A DNA stretch of 64,000 nucleotides from Campylobacteraceae bacterium (GCA_900753405.1 CAADYZ010000007.1:58549-122548), one strand, 5' to 3'; shown: positions 28,273-37,446, counted from the first letter of the stretch. Translations and numbers: made by a program. The notes: a model not told the origin generated them from the sequence alone.

Positions 28273-29571
28273 ATGAAAACACAAATGCTTTACGCAAAAG
28301 AAGGCACTTGGACGCCTCAAATGCAAGTTGTTGCCGACAAAGAGCAAGTTAGCAGGGATTTTTTGCTTGAAAATTTAGCCTCAGGCAAGATCATCATCCC
28401 AGCAAACATCAATCACACCGCGTTAGAGCCTAATGGCATAGGATTAGGACTTCGCACCAAGGTTAATGTGAATTTGGGCGTTTCAAACGACTGCATCGAC
28501 TACACTGAGGAGATGGAAAAGGTGGATTTGGCGCATCAATTCGGCGTTGAAGCGATTATGGATTTGAGTAATTACGGCAAAACTAGCCGTTTTAGAGACG
28601 AGTTAATCGCAAAATCCAAAGCTATGATCGGCACTGTGCCGGTGTATGACGCGGTTGGCTTTTTGGAAAAAGACTTAAAGCAAATTGAGGCTAAGGACTT
28701 TTTGGATGTGGTTTATCATCACGCTAAAAGCGGCGTGGATTTTATGACCATACACGCTGGCATAAATTCTCGTGCGGCTGAGGTGTTTAAACAAACAAAA
28801 AGGCTGACAAATATCGTCTCTCGCGGCGGGTCGGTGCTTTATGCTTGGATGGCGATGAAAGAGGCGGAAAATCCTTTTTATGAGTATTATGACGATTTGC
28901 TTGAAATTTGCCTTAAATACGATGTTACGCTTTCACTAGGTGATGCTTTGCGACCGGGTTGCACGCACGATGCTAGTGACGCGGCGCAAATCACTGAGCT
29001 GATTGAGCTTTCGCTTCTTACGCAAAGGGCTTGGAACGCAGGCGTGCAAGTGATGATCGAAGGTCCGGGGCATATGGCAATTAACGAAATCGAAGCAAAT
29101 ATGCAGTTAGAAAAACGCATTTGCAAGGGTGCGCCTTTTTATGTTTTAGGACCGCTTGTAACTGACATTGGAGCGGGCTACGACCACATTAGCGGGGCGA
29201 TCGGCGGAGCGGTGGCGGCTGCTAGTGGGGCTGACATTCTTTGCTATGTAACGCCTGCTGAGCATTTAAGACTTCCAAATTTGCAAGATGTGCGAGACGG
29301 CATCGTAGCGACTAAAATCGCCGCTCACGCAGGCGACATCGCAAAACTGCCAAAAGAAAGGGCGCGGGATGACGAGATGAGCGTTGCTCGCCAGAAGATC
29401 GACTGGGGGCGGATGTTTAAGCTTGCGATTGACGGCAAAAAGGCAAAGCAGATGTTTAACGAAAGGCGTCCAGAGGAGTTAAATTCTTGCTCAATGTGTG
29501 GTAAAATGTGCGCGATGAATACGATGAATCAAGTGATGAAAGGCGAGGAGGTTAGCCTCGTCAAAGAGTAA
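28273..29571 (+). CDS. thiC: phosphomethylpyrimidine synthase ThiC
   Basis: A 432-residue radical-SAM enzyme that rearranges aminoimidazole ribotide into hydroxymethylpyrimidine phosphate for thiamine. It is the short form found in Campylobacter, clostridia and archaea, lacking the N-terminal extension of the E. coli enzyme. The C-terminal SCSMCGKMCAM supplies the three cysteines of the 4Fe-4S cluster. Other family segments include MTIHAGI, SLGDALRPGC and MIEGPGHMAINEI. AAAGGA precedes the start. Controlled by the TPP riboswitch just upstream. Confidence 0.97.
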   Translation: MKTQMLYAKEGTWTPQMQVVADKEQVSRDFLLENLASGKIIIPANINHTALEPNGIGLGLRTKVNVNLGVSNDCIDYTEEMEKVDLAHQFGVEAIMDLSNYGKTSRFRDELIAKSKAMIGTVPVYDAVGFLEKDLKQIEAKDFLDVVYHHAKSGVDFMTIHAGINSRAAEVFKQTKRLTNIVSRGGSVLYAWMAMKEAENPFYEYYDDLLEICLKYDVTLSLGDALRPGCTHDASDAAQITELIELSLLTQRAWNAGVQVMIEGPGHMAINEIEANMQLEKRICKGAPFYVLGPLVTDIGAGYDHISGAIGGAVAAASGADILCYVTPAEHLRLPNLQDVRDGIVATKIAAHAGDIAKLPKERARDDEMSVARQKIDWGRMFKLAIDGKKAKQMFNERRPEELNSCSMCGKMCAMNTMNQVMKGEEVSLVKE

Positions 29572-29577
29572 CGCCAA

Positions 29578-29620
29578 AGCTTGACGCCCGTCTTTTGGCG
29601 CGCGTCAAGCTGCTTTGTCT
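29578..29620 (+). terminator. hairpin after thiC
   Basis: Perfect 10-bp stem AGCTTGACGC (29578-29587) / GCGTCAAGCT (29602-29611). The T tract after it is weak (TGCTTTGTCT), so it may be only a partial terminator. Confidence 0.5.
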
Positions 29621-29643
29621 AAACCGCTTTTAAGCCGCTAAGC

Positions 29644-30305
29644 CTAAAATGAGTAGATGTAGCGAACGCCAGCATTTTCGCTTTGTCTAATTTTCACCTC
29701 GTCTTCCAACTCACCCGCTGCGGTTGTGTATTTTCCTTTTGCGTTGTGAAAGGAATTTTTGCGAAAACTTCAACTGCTTGGTTGCCACCTTCGCCAAACA
29801 TAAACCTTCCGCCAAACTGCCCTGCGAAGTAAAGCTTAGTAAGCGAACTGTCCGAGTCGGTTAAGCTCCAAAGCTTTTTGTCCCACGAGATCACGCCGAT
29901 GTTTGCGCCGACAAAGATGCTAAAGTTTGGTTGAAAGTTGTAAAGCCAGTCGGCGTTAAAGCCGATGACTTGATACTTCCCGCTGTCTGTTTCGCTCGTG
30001 TCTTCGTATTTGATATCTACATAATTAACATCGTAGTTAAAATAGGTTCGAACGCCAGAGTTGGCGCTGCGCATTATCGTGCTTCCAGCAACTAGCGAAA
30101 TTCCGCCGCCAGTTGCGCCGTCTTCTTCTGTGTAGCCGTGCTCAACAACAAATGGAATTGAAGGTCCGAAATATTCAAATGAGCGGTCGATCGAATGGTA
30201 GTTGAACCCGCCACCAACAAAAAAGCTGCGCCCCTCAGCCGCCGCGCCACTTACGCCTAAAACACCAGCCGTCAAAAGGCTCGCTGCCAATTTACTCATT
30301 TTCAT
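29644..30305 (-). pseudogene. outer-membrane beta-barrel protein, C-terminal frameshift
   Basis: A signal peptide (residues 1-23) leads into an OmpW/porin-like small barrel with alternating strands and many aromatic residues. The main frame stops at 29694 with QPQRVSWKTR. Another frame continues as KYTTAAGELEDEV and ends SENAGVRYIYSF at 29644, the type of aromatic C terminus that outer-membrane proteins need for assembly. Adding one T to TTT (plus-strand AAA at 29749-29751) would join the frames as KIPFHNAKGKYTT. The protein therefore ends wrongly in this sequence. A G8 tract sits in its promoter region. AAGGACTC precedes the start. Confidence 0.65.
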
Positions 30306-30373
30306 ATGAGTCCTTTGAGATAAATTTCTAAACTCCGCCCGTTTTCAAAGACTACGAAAGTTTTAGATGCGAC

Positions 30374-30393
30374 ATTTTACCCCCCCCATTAAC
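30374..30393 (-). promoter_or_regulatory. G8 tract next to a -10 element, possible phase-variable promoter
   Basis: On the minus strand the sequence reads TTGTTAATGGGGGGGGTAAAAT. The eight G residues (plus-strand C, 30380-30387) directly precede TAAAAT, about 70 bases upstream of the outer-membrane protein start. Changes in tract length would alter promoter spacing. Poly-G tracts are the usual phase-variation device in Campylobacter. Whether TAAAAT is the real -10 is inferred. Confidence 0.45.
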
Positions 30394-30895
30394 AAAAGAT
30401 AAATCCAACAGGTTAATTTACCAAATTTTGCCTAGAAGTGTAAATTTTTGATAAACCAAGTTAAGTTTCGTGGCGTTTTGCGCGCGAGTTTTAAAAATTT
30501 GCACGGCGTTTGGGGTTTTTGAAATTTTCTTCAAATTTTGCGCGACAAACCGCAAAATGTGTAGTCAAATTTGGTTTTAGCAACTTTTTTAAACTTAAAT
30601 TTGCGGCGTTTTACATTGAGTTTTAAAAATTTGCACGGCGTTTGGAGTTTTTTGAAATTTTCTCCAAATTTTCGCGTTTTGAGGCGTTTTGCGTGTGGTA
30701 AAAATTTCTGCAAAACGCAGTCAAATTTGGTTTCAACGCTTTGTCAAAACCAAATTTGCCCACTTTTTGCGTCTAGCGTGGCGGTTAGTTTGTCAAACAC
30801 GCTTGCAAAACAGCGCGCTTTGGCAAGTTTTTCAAGTTTTGCAGTTGCGAGGTTGCCAAGCGACTTACCAAGAGCGTCTCGCGCAAGCCCTTCGG
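30394..30895. repeat. intergenic region with a 54-base direct repeat
   Basis: Two near-identical 54-55 base segments, 30486-30539 and 30618-30672, both begin GAGTTTTAAAAATTTGCACG and lie 132 bases apart. Palindromic-family copies are at 30564-30582 and as an opposed pair at 30720-30765. No gene is supported; open frames here are repeat-derived. Confidence 0.6.
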
Positions 30896-31330
30896 CTATT
30901 TCGCGGTTAGTTCTTTGGCAAGCGTGCTGATGCGTTTTGAGTCGGCTTTTGCGCCGATGCTCTCTCTTGCCGCCGCCATCACCGCGCCCATATTCTTACC
31001 GACCTTCGCGACAATCTCCCCAACCGCCGCGCGCAACTCCTCGTCTGTGAGCTGACGCGGGAGATACTCGCTGATGATGGCGATCTCTGCTTCCTCTTTT
31101 GCCGCCAAGTCCTCTCTGCCGCCCGCTTTGTAAGCCACCACAGAGTCGCCGCGCCGTTTGATCTCGCTTTGCAGAATTTTTGCGATCCTCTCTTCGTCAA
31201 GCACTACGCGTTCATCAACCTCGATTTGCTTAAACGCCGAGTTGATCATCCTCAGCGTGTCGCGCCGCGCGTTGTTGCCGCTCTTCATCGCCTCTTTGAT
31301 GTCGTTTAAAATTCGCTCTTTTGTCGTCAT
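30896..31330 (-). CDS. yqeY: GatB/YqeY domain protein
   Basis: A 144-residue helical protein matching the YqeY family: MTTKERILNDIKEAMKSGNNARRDTLRMI at the N-terminal half, then AKEEAEIAIISEYLPRQL and the C-terminal MGAVMAAARESIGAKADSKRIS. The fold is shared with the tail of the GatB amidotransferase subunit, which contacts tRNA. The role of stand-alone YqeY is not settled. AAGGAG precedes the start. The gene sits 2 bases after the ridA-like gene ends, so they are co-transcribed. Confidence 0.92.
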   Translation of the reverse strand: MTTKERILNDIKEAMKSGNNARRDTLRMINSAFKQIEVDERVVLDEERIAKILQSEIKRRGDSVVAYKAGGREDLAAKEEAEIAIISEYLPRQLTDEELRAAVGEIVAKVGKNMGAVMAAARESIGAKADSKRISTLAKELTAK

Positions 31331-31332
31331 TT

Positions 31333-31695
31333 TTACTCCTTAAACGAAGCGATCGCCTCGATCTCAACTAGCCCGCCCTTTGGCAACGCCTTGACTGCAA
31401 CCGCGCTTCTTGCAGGAAACGGCTCGCTAAAAAAGCTCGCATAAACCTCATTGACTGCCGCAAAATCCTCGATGTTTGCGAGGAAAATTGTCGTTTTGAC
31501 AACGCTTTTGTAGCAAAGTCCGTTTTGCTTTAAAATCTCGCCTAAATTTTTCAAACTCTGCCTTGCTTGTGCCGCCGCGTCCGCGCCCGCAAACTCCATA
31601 GTCGCAGGCTCTAAACCAAGCTGCCCCGAGACAAAAAGCAACTCTTTCGTGCGGTAAAACGCGCTGTAAGGTCCGATCGCTTTTGGGTAGTTCAT
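31333..31695 (-). CDS. ridA: RidA-family reactive intermediate deaminase
   Basis: A 120-residue RidA/YjgF protein that hydrolyses enamine and imine intermediates released by PLP enzymes. Typical segments are AIGPYSAFYRTKELLFVSGQLGLEP, LKNLGEILKQNGL, VVKTTIFLANIEDF and FPARSAVAVKALPKGGLVEIEAIA, with the conserved arginine in PARSAV. ATG at 31695 is preferred, since AAGGAC precedes it. Earlier codons in frame come from a dispersed repeat and are not part of the protein. Confidence 0.93.
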   Translation of the reverse strand: MNYPKAIGPYSAFYRTKELLFVSGQLGLEPATMEFAGADAAAQARQSLKNLGEILKQNGLCYKSVVKTTIFLANIEDFAAVNEVYASFFSEPFPARSAVAVKALPKGGLVEIEAIASFKE

Positions 31696-32058
31696 ATCCG
31701 TCCTTTGTGTTGGTAAATGCAAAAATTGTAATGAAAAATTCGTTAATTTTCGTTGAAACTTGTTCGTCCGCGTCAAATTCGGTTTTTGCAAGCCAAATTT
31801 GACTTTTGCAAAATGTCAAAACCAAATTTGATTTGACAAACTCATCTTACGCCGCGAAGTCAAATTTTATGTAGAAAATGTTAGGTTTTGTGTAGAAATT
31901 TAATGTTTGTAATGTTTAACGCCGCAAAACACCAAAACTAGCCCTCACGCAGCCAAAAGCAAACGCTGTTTTAGCAAACAAAGCTAGCAAGGCGTCCAAA
32001 ACCGCACTTTTTGTAAAACCAGCAAAAAGCCGTAATGGACGCAAGCGCGTGTTAAGAG
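31696..32058. other. intergenic region between ridA and infC
   Basis: No gene is seen. Palindromic-family copies lie at 31771-31793 and 31812-31839 in opposite orientation. The remainder contains two TGTAGAAA repeats near 31870 and 31892. The adenine methylase gene ctsM, which follows infC in C. jejuni, is absent here. Confidence 0.5.
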
Positions 32059-32577
32059 CTACTTTTTTTTCGGCACGACAAGGACATTCACATAACGCCC
32101 TTCGGTGCTGATCTCGCCTTTTGCTTCACCAAAGTCAGCAACCAACGAAAGCACTTTTTGCAAAATTGCCACGCCAAGTGCCGGCGTTGCCTGCTCGCGC
32201 CCACGCAAAAAGACGCGGAATTTCACATGCTTTCCGTCTTCTAAAAACTCTTGTGCGTGTTTGACTTTGTAGTCGATGTCGTTTTGGGCGATTTTAACAG
32301 AAAACTTAATCTCCTTAACCTCGATCGTCTTTTGTTTTTTCTTCGCCTCTTTTTGCCTTTTGTCTTGCTGGTAGCGGAATTTGTTATAATCCATCAGCTT
32401 GCAAACTGGCGGGTTTGCATCAGGGGCGATGAGGACTAAATCCACGCCTAATTTTGCCGCCAAACTTAGCGCCTCGCTCTTGCTTAAAACGCCAAAAGCC
32501 TCGCCGTCAGCCCCAACACAACGCAACTCTTCTGCACGAATTTCTTCGTTTAAAAACACACGATTTTCTTTACTCAA
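32059..32577 (-). CDS. infC: translation initiation factor IF-3
   Basis: A 172-residue IF-3 that binds the 30S subunit and checks initiator tRNA. The N-terminal domain reads VFLNEEIRAEELRCVGADGEAFGVLS. The YNKFRYQQDKRQKEAKKKQK linker is basic, and the C-terminal domain has GREQATPALG. The start is TTG at 32577, which overlaps the thrS stop (TTGA). Rare start codons on infC are a known feature that lets IF-3 control its own synthesis. It ends with a lysine run encoded by A8. Confidence 0.95.
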   Translation of the reverse strand: MSKENRVFLNEEIRAEELRCVGADGEAFGVLSKSEALSLAAKLGVDLVLIAPDANPPVCKLMDYNKFRYQQDKRQKEAKKKQKTIEVKEIKFSVKIAQNDIDYKVKHAQEFLEDGKHVKFRVFLRGREQATPALGVAILQKVLSLVADFGEAKGEISTEGRYVNVLVVPKKK

Positions 32578-34400
32578 AAGCCAACCTCTCTTAATTTTTC
32601 TTCAACGAGTTTGTAAAACTCACCCAAACCCAGCGTGCTTTGCTCGCGTTTTTGTCTATCACGCAAGGCAACACTTGCCTCCTCAACCTCTTTGTCCCCA
32701 AGCACTAAAAGTAGCGGAATTTTCGCCTTTTCAGCGGTTCGAATTCGTTTATTTAAAGTCTCGTTTTTGTCAAAAATTTCAGCATCCACGCCCATATCTA
32801 GCAGTTTTGCAAAAATCTCTTTTGCGTAATCTGCGTGCGCGCTGCTAACTGGCAAAATGGCAACTTGCGTTGGTGCGAGCCAAAACGGCAACTCGCCTGC
32901 GGTGTGCTCGACTAAAATGCCGATAAACCGCTCAAAACTACCCATAATCGCCCTATGCAACATCACAGGCTGTTTTCTCTCGTTGTTTTCGTCAATGTAG
33001 CTAAGCTCAAATCTTTGCGGCAAGTTAAAATCAACCTGAATCGTCCCGCACTGCCACTTTCTGCCGAGTGCATCTGTGATTTTAATGTCGATTTTTGGTC
33101 CGTAAAACGCCCCGCCGCCTTCGTCTATTTCATACTTCAAGCCCTTTTCGTCAAGCGCGGTTTTCAGCGCCTCAGTCGCCGTTTGCCAAATTTCGTCATC
33201 CCCAACCGCCTTTGTCGGCTTAGTTGAGATCATCATCTCGTAATCAAATTTGAATTCACGCATCAACAGCCCGACAAAATCGAGAATTTCATAGACATTT
33301 TCTTTGATTTGATCAGGTCGGCAAAAGAGGTGCGCGTCATCTTGCGTAAATTCCCTAACCCTAAACAGCCCGTGCATAACGCCGCTTTTTTCGTGGCGAT
33401 GCACAACGCCGTATTCAAAGAATTTTAACGGCAAATCTCGGTAAGAATGCACTTGTGACTGGAAGACTTTGATGTGCCCTACGCAGTTCATCGGCTTGAT
33501 GCCGTATTCTTGCTCGTCAATTGTCGTAAAATACATATTTTCTTTATAATTTGCGTAATGTCCGCTGATTTTCCACGCTTGTGCTTTTAGAATTTCTGGA
33601 CCTCTGACTGGCTGGTAGCCTCGCAGCCTATGAACGCGGTAGAGCTTGTGCTCCAAACGACTTCGCATCCTCGCCCCTTGCGGCAGCCAAATCGGCAGTC
33701 CTGCGCCGATATCCTCGTCAAACCTAAACAAGCCCATCTCCACGCCAAGCCTTCTGTGGTCGCGTTTTTTCGCCTCTTCTAAGACGCGTAAATGCTCGTT
33801 TAGCGCCTCTTTTGTCGCGTAAGCTGTGCCGTAAATTCTAGTCAGCATCTCGCGGTTTTCGTCTCCTCCAAGGTAAGCCCCTGCGATCCGTGTAAGTTTA
33901 AAATAGCGCGCGAATTTGGTGTTTGGAAGGTGCGGTCCGCGGCAAATGTCCTCAAAGCCCTCAAACTCGTAAAGCGTGACAACGCCGTCTTCAATTCGTT
34001 TTAAAACCTCTTGTTTTAGGTCGTCACTCGCGTATCTTTTAGCGACTTCTGCCTTTGTTGAAGGAGTTTTGCTAATCGGCAATTTTGCCGCGACAATCTC
34101 CTTCATCTTCTCTTCGATCGCCCCTAAATCGTCCTCGCCAAGCTTGTCGCCGTTTGCTTTCTCAACGCGGATGTCGTAGTAAAATCCATCGTCAATGGCT
34201 GGTCCAACGAAGAATTTCGCCTCTGGGTAAAGGGCTTTGACTGCCGCGGCTAAAATATGTGCGGTTGTGTGGCGGATGATCTCCAACGCGTCAGCAGAAT
34301 TGTCGTAAAACACGGCGTTTGCCGCCTCTGTTTGTCTTGCGTCAATCGTCTGTGTGTCAAGCAACTCTTCGCCGATTTTGTAGCCTATGATATCGCCCAC
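32574..34400 (-). CDS. thrS: threonyl-tRNA synthetase
   Basis: A 608-residue class II synthetase charging tRNA-Thr. An editing-type domain with HTTAHILAAAVK (around residue 42) precedes the catalytic core. Class II motif 2 is seen around FFEYGVVHRHEKSGVMHGLFRVREFTQDDAH, and motif 3 around QPVMLHRAIMGSFERFIGILVEH. The anticodon-binding domain is at the C terminus. It is slightly short of E. coli ThrS (642) because the N-terminal TGS domain is absent, as in other Campylobacter. Start is GTG after AAGGA. It is translationally coupled to infC. Confidence 0.96.
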   Translation of the reverse strand: MGDIIGYKIGEELLDTQTIDARQTEAANAVFYDNSADALEIIRHTTAHILAAAVKALYPEAKFFVGPAIDDGFYYDIRVEKANGDKLGEDDLGAIEEKMKEIVAAKLPISKTPSTKAEVAKRYASDDLKQEVLKRIEDGVVTLYEFEGFEDICRGPHLPNTKFARYFKLTRIAGAYLGGDENREMLTRIYGTAYATKEALNEHLRVLEEAKKRDHRRLGVEMGLFRFDEDIGAGLPIWLPQGARMRSRLEHKLYRVHRLRGYQPVRGPEILKAQAWKISGHYANYKENMYFTTIDEQEYGIKPMNCVGHIKVFQSQVHSYRDLPLKFFEYGVVHRHEKSGVMHGLFRVREFTQDDAHLFCRPDQIKENVYEILDFVGLLMREFKFDYEMMISTKPTKAVGDDEIWQTATEALKTALDEKGLKYEIDEGGGAFYGPKIDIKITDALGRKWQCGTIQVDFNLPQRFELSYIDENNERKQPVMLHRAIMGSFERFIGILVEHTAGELPFWLAPTQVAILPVSSAHADYAKEIFAKLLDMGVDAEIFDKNETLNKRIRTAEKAKIPLLLVLGDKEVEEASVALRDRQKREQSTLGLGEFYKLVEEKLREVGF

Positions 34401-34499
34401 TTTTTATCCTTAATTGTTAAATGAAAATAAAACGAAACTTTATTTTAGTTTAATTTAATTAAAACTAGCTTTAAATTCGATTTTTGCAATTTAATTTTA

Positions 34500-34517
34500 T
34501 GTCAAAACCGAATTTGA
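34500..34517. repeat. palindromic element abutting the glmS stop
   Basis: TGTCAAAACCGAATTTGA followed by CTA; the glmS stop codon at 34518-34520 touches the element. Confidence 0.7.
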
Positions 34518-36395
34518 CTACTCAACCGTGACGCTTTTTGCCAAATTTCGCGGCATATCCACATCATTACCAAGCCTCACTGAAATTTCAAGCGCAAAAA
34601 GCTGCAAAATCACCATCATCTCGAAAAATTCTAACATTGGATGGTCGAAATTTCCTGTTTGGATGAAGTCGTCTGCAAGCGGCAAATTCTGTGGTGAGAT
34701 CACGGTGATGAAAGAGTCGCGGCTGGCTAGCTCTTCGACATTTGACTTCGTCTTTTCGTAAAGCATCGTCTGCGGCAGCAAGGCGATCGTAAAAAGCCGC
34801 TCGTCTGCAAGCGCGATCGGTCCGTGCTTCATCTCCCCTGCTGGATAGCCCTCAGCGTGAAGGTAGCTGATCTCTTTAAGTTTCAACGCCCCTTCAAGTG
34901 CTAGCGGATAGAACATATCGCGTCCGATGAAGAAAAATCCGTGTCCGTGCAGGTAGTGTTTGGCGATCTTTTTAAGCTGTTCGACCTTTTTGCTCTCGAT
35001 CGTCAAAACCTGCGGAATTTGTCGCAAAATTCCAACCTCTTCGCTAAGACGGCGTTGGCTCAGCGTGCCTCGCAAGCTGCCAAGCTTTAACGCCACAAGC
35101 CAAAGGCACAAAACCTGCGTGGCAAAGGCTTTTGTGCTAGCAACGCCCTTTTCGATCCCTGCGCGCGTGAGGATGACATTTTGCGCGAGGCGGACGATGC
35201 TAGAATTATCCACATTGCAAATTGCAAGCGTTTTTAAGCCCGCGTTTTTGGCGATCTTCAACGCTTCGAGCGTGTCGGCAGTCTCGCCGCTTTGGCTGAT
35301 GACGACAAAGAGGCTGCTAGGCTGCAAAAGCGGCTGTTTGTAGCGAAATTCACTCGCGATCTCAACTTTGCAGCGGATTTTAGCGAGTCGCTCAAAAAGA
35401 TAACTCATCGCCATCGCCGCGTGGTAACTCGTCCCGCAAGCGCAAAAAACAACCTCGTCAATCCCCTCAAAAACCTCGTCTGAAACCTCCAAATTCACGC
35501 CATTTTCCCCAACTCGTCCCATCAAACACTCGCCCGCGACCACGCTTTGTTCGAAAATCTCTTTCTCCATAAAAAATCGGTAGCCATCTTTTTGCGCAAA
35601 GCCTTTGTCTTTTGGAAGCGGTGAAAACGGCGGGTTTAGTCTCTCGCCTTCGGCGTCAAAAAGCTCGATTTTCCCGCGTTTTGCCCGCCCAACTACGCCG
35701 TCTTCGAGGTAGATCGCCTCGCTCGCAACGCCGATTAGCGGTGCGTCTGAGCTTGCGAAGAAAACCTCGCCTTCTTCACCACTTTGACAACTTTGCGCCG
35801 CGCAACTTGCGTAATTTGCAAAAACCGAATTTGGCCCCTCTTTGCCAACTGCGATGATAAGCGGTGCGGAGTTTTTCGCAAAAAATACCTCGCCCGGTGC
35901 GGCTTTTGTCACAAGCAGTGTCGCGTAAGCCCCACGCAAGCGGCTAACCGCCTTTGTGTAAGCTTCAAACGGCGTCTTTGCCGCTCTGTTGTAGAACTCA
36001 AACAACGCGACAATCACCTCCGTGTCCGTTTGGCTGACAAATTTCACGCCTTCTTTTGTTAGCTCATCTTTTAACTCCTTGTAGTTTTCGATGATGCCGT
36101 TGTGGATGACAAAGCTGTATTCGCCAAGGTGCGGGTGAGCGTTGATCTCCGTTGGTTTGCCGTGAGTCGCCCACCTTGTATGCCCGATCGCCACGCCCGC
36201 GCCGCTGCTAGCAAAGTCCGCCATTTTGCTCGCTAAATTCGCAAGCTTGCCAACGGCTTTGAAGTAAGAAAAGTTCTCGCCGCTTGCTACGACCATCCCC
36301 GCGCTGTCGTAACCGCGGTATTCAAGCTCTTTTAGCCCGTCTAAAATCACGCCTTTTTTCTCTTTACTGCCGATGTATCCAACAATTCCGCACAT
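34518..36395 (-). CDS. glmS: glutamine-fructose-6-phosphate aminotransferase
   Basis: A 625-residue GlmS producing glucosamine-6-phosphate for peptidoglycan and LOS. ATG at 36395 is used so that the catalytic cysteine is residue 2 (MCGIVGYIG). The glutaminase domain (about 1-240) shows GHTRWATHG and NGIIENY. Two SIS sugar-isomerase domains follow, with FCACGTSYHAAM and SQSGETADT, and the protein ends RNLAKSVTVE. It is longer than typical (about 600-610 residues). The extra segment at about residues 186-210, EGPNSVFANYASCAAQ and following, includes PNSVFAN encoded by a dispersed element. Confidence 0.95.
   Translation of the reverse strand: MCGIVGYIGSKEKKGVILDGLKELEYRGYDSAGMVVASGENFSYFKAVGKLANLASKMADFASSGAGVAIGHTRWATHGKPTEINAHPHLGEYSFVIHNGIIENYKELKDELTKEGVKFVSQTDTEVIVALFEFYNRAAKTPFEAYTKAVSRLRGAYATLLVTKAAPGEVFFAKNSAPLIIAVGKEGPNSVFANYASCAAQSCQSGEEGEVFFASSDAPLIGVASEAIYLEDGVVGRAKRGKIELFDAEGERLNPPFSPLPKDKGFAQKDGYRFFMEKEIFEQSVVAGECLMGRVGENGVNLEVSDEVFEGIDEVVFCACGTSYHAAMAMSYLFERLAKIRCKVEIASEFRYKQPLLQPSSLFVVISQSGETADTLEALKIAKNAGLKTLAICNVDNSSIVRLAQNVILTRAGIEKGVASTKAFATQVLCLWLVALKLGSLRGTLSQRRLSEEVGILRQIPQVLTIESKKVEQLKKIAKHYLHGHGFFFIGRDMFYPLALEGALKLKEISYLHAEGYPAGEMKHGPIALADERLFTIALLPQTMLYEKTKSNVEELASRDSFITVISPQNLPLADDFIQTGNFDHPMLEFFEMMVILQLFALEISVRLGNDVDMPRNLAKSVTVE
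35815..35835. repeat. half palindromic element inside glmS
   Basis: TTTGCAAAAACCGAATTTGG followed by C, read on the minus strand as PNSVFAN within the glutaminase domain insertion. Confidence 0.65.
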
Positions 36396-36477
36396 TTTCG
36401 TCCTTTTTGTGTGGTTTAACGCGGCGATTTTAACAAAATCCGCCCAAAAAATCAACCTTGCGTCAAATGCGTCTAAA

Positions 36478-36507
36478 TGTCAAAACCAAATTTGATTTTG
36501 ACATTTT
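36478..36507. repeat. palindromic element between glmS and panB
   Basis: TGTCAAAACCAAATTTGATT then TTGACATTTT. This is the full 26-base nearly symmetric form (TGTCAAAA...TTTTGACA) just after the panB stop codon. Confidence 0.75.
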
Positions 36508-36509
36508 AG

Positions 36510-37304
36510 CTAGTTTTCATACTCAAATTCACTGCTTGGAAAGACGCCGCTTTTGACTTCATCGCGGTATTTTCCAACCGCTTCACGCACGAACTGCGCG
36601 CCGTTTGCGTAGCGTTTCACAAATTTTGGCACAAACTGCTCGTAAAGCCCTAAAAGGTCACTCCATACAAGAATTTGTCCGTCCGTCCCGTCGCCGCTGC
36701 CGATGCCGATTGTGACGATGCCGCTTTTTTGTGAGGCTTCGTTTGCGACTTGGCTAATCGTGCCTTCGATGACCATACTCGCCGCTCCTGCTTGGGCGAC
36801 ACAAATGGCGTCATTGACAACCTTTTGCGCCCCGTCTCCTCGTCCTTTGACCAAAAAACCGCCCTCAAAACGCGACTGCTGCGGACGAAGCCCGATATGC
36901 CCCATAACCGCGATGCCGTTTTGCGTAAGAAGTGAGATCGTCTCTGCCGCCTCCTCTCCGCCTTCGATCTTCACCGCGTCACAGCCCGTTTTTTTGTAGA
37001 TTTTCAGTGCGTTTTTCAGCGCAATCTGCGGCGTAGCTGTGCTTCCAAACGGCATATCCACCACCAAAAACGCCTTTTTTAGCGCCCGCCTAACCGCCCG
37101 CGCGTGGTAGATCATCTCGCCAACTTCAAGCCCCAAAGTCTCGCTCATCCCGCCAAAACTCATATTCAAACTATCCCCAACAAGCACGATGTCGGCATAG
37201 TCGTCAAAAAGTCGCGCAAAAAGTGCGTCATAAGCGGTGATAGCGACTATTTTCTCGCCTGAGAGCTTCATCTTTTGCAGAGTTTTGATTGTCGTTTTTG
37301 CCAT
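36510..37304 (-). CDS. panB: 3-methyl-2-oxobutanoate hydroxymethyltransferase
   Basis: A 264-residue PanB catalysing the first committed step of pantothenate and CoA synthesis, transferring a hydroxymethyl group from methylene-THF to ketoisovalerate. Metal-binding VGDSLNMSFGG (residues about 42-52), MPFGS, VKIEGG and GHIGLRPQ motifs are all present, as is the GIGSGDGTDGQILVWSDLLGL stretch. AAGGAAAG precedes the ATG. It reads away from thrB across an AT-rich gap. panC and panD are not in this window. Confidence 0.95.
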   Translation of the reverse strand: MAKTTIKTLQKMKLSGEKIVAITAYDALFARLFDDYADIVLVGDSLNMSFGGMSETLGLEVGEMIYHARAVRRALKKAFLVVDMPFGSTATPQIALKNALKIYKKTGCDAVKIEGGEEAAETISLLTQNGIAVMGHIGLRPQQSRFEGGFLVKGRGDGAQKVVNDAICVAQAGAASMVIEGTISQVANEASQKSGIVTIGIGSGDGTDGQILVWSDLLGLYEQFVPKFVKRYANGAQFVREAVGKYRDEVKSGVFPSSEFEYEN

Positions 37305-37446
37305 CTTTCCTTCTTTGTCTGAATTTTTGGTGATTTTAGCAAAAAAATTTAAAATTTCCTAAATCAAATTCGGTTTTTGCAAAATTTATAACAAAATTTA
37401 AACAAAATTAAGCACAATTTTTATAAAATCGGCGATTTAACTGCGA

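Noticed and set aside
30571..30930. Open frames between the outer-membrane gene and yqeY
   Set aside because: They consist of the local direct repeat and palindromic copies and lack start signals.
33238..33257. Repeat-like sequence inside thrS
   Set aside because: Only AATCAAATTTGAATTC matches, and the encoded EFKFDYEM is at a normal position of ThrS, so it is probably coincidental.
36396..36455. 20-residue N-terminal extension of GlmS
   Set aside because: The catalytic cysteine must follow the initiator methionine, so the start is at 36395.
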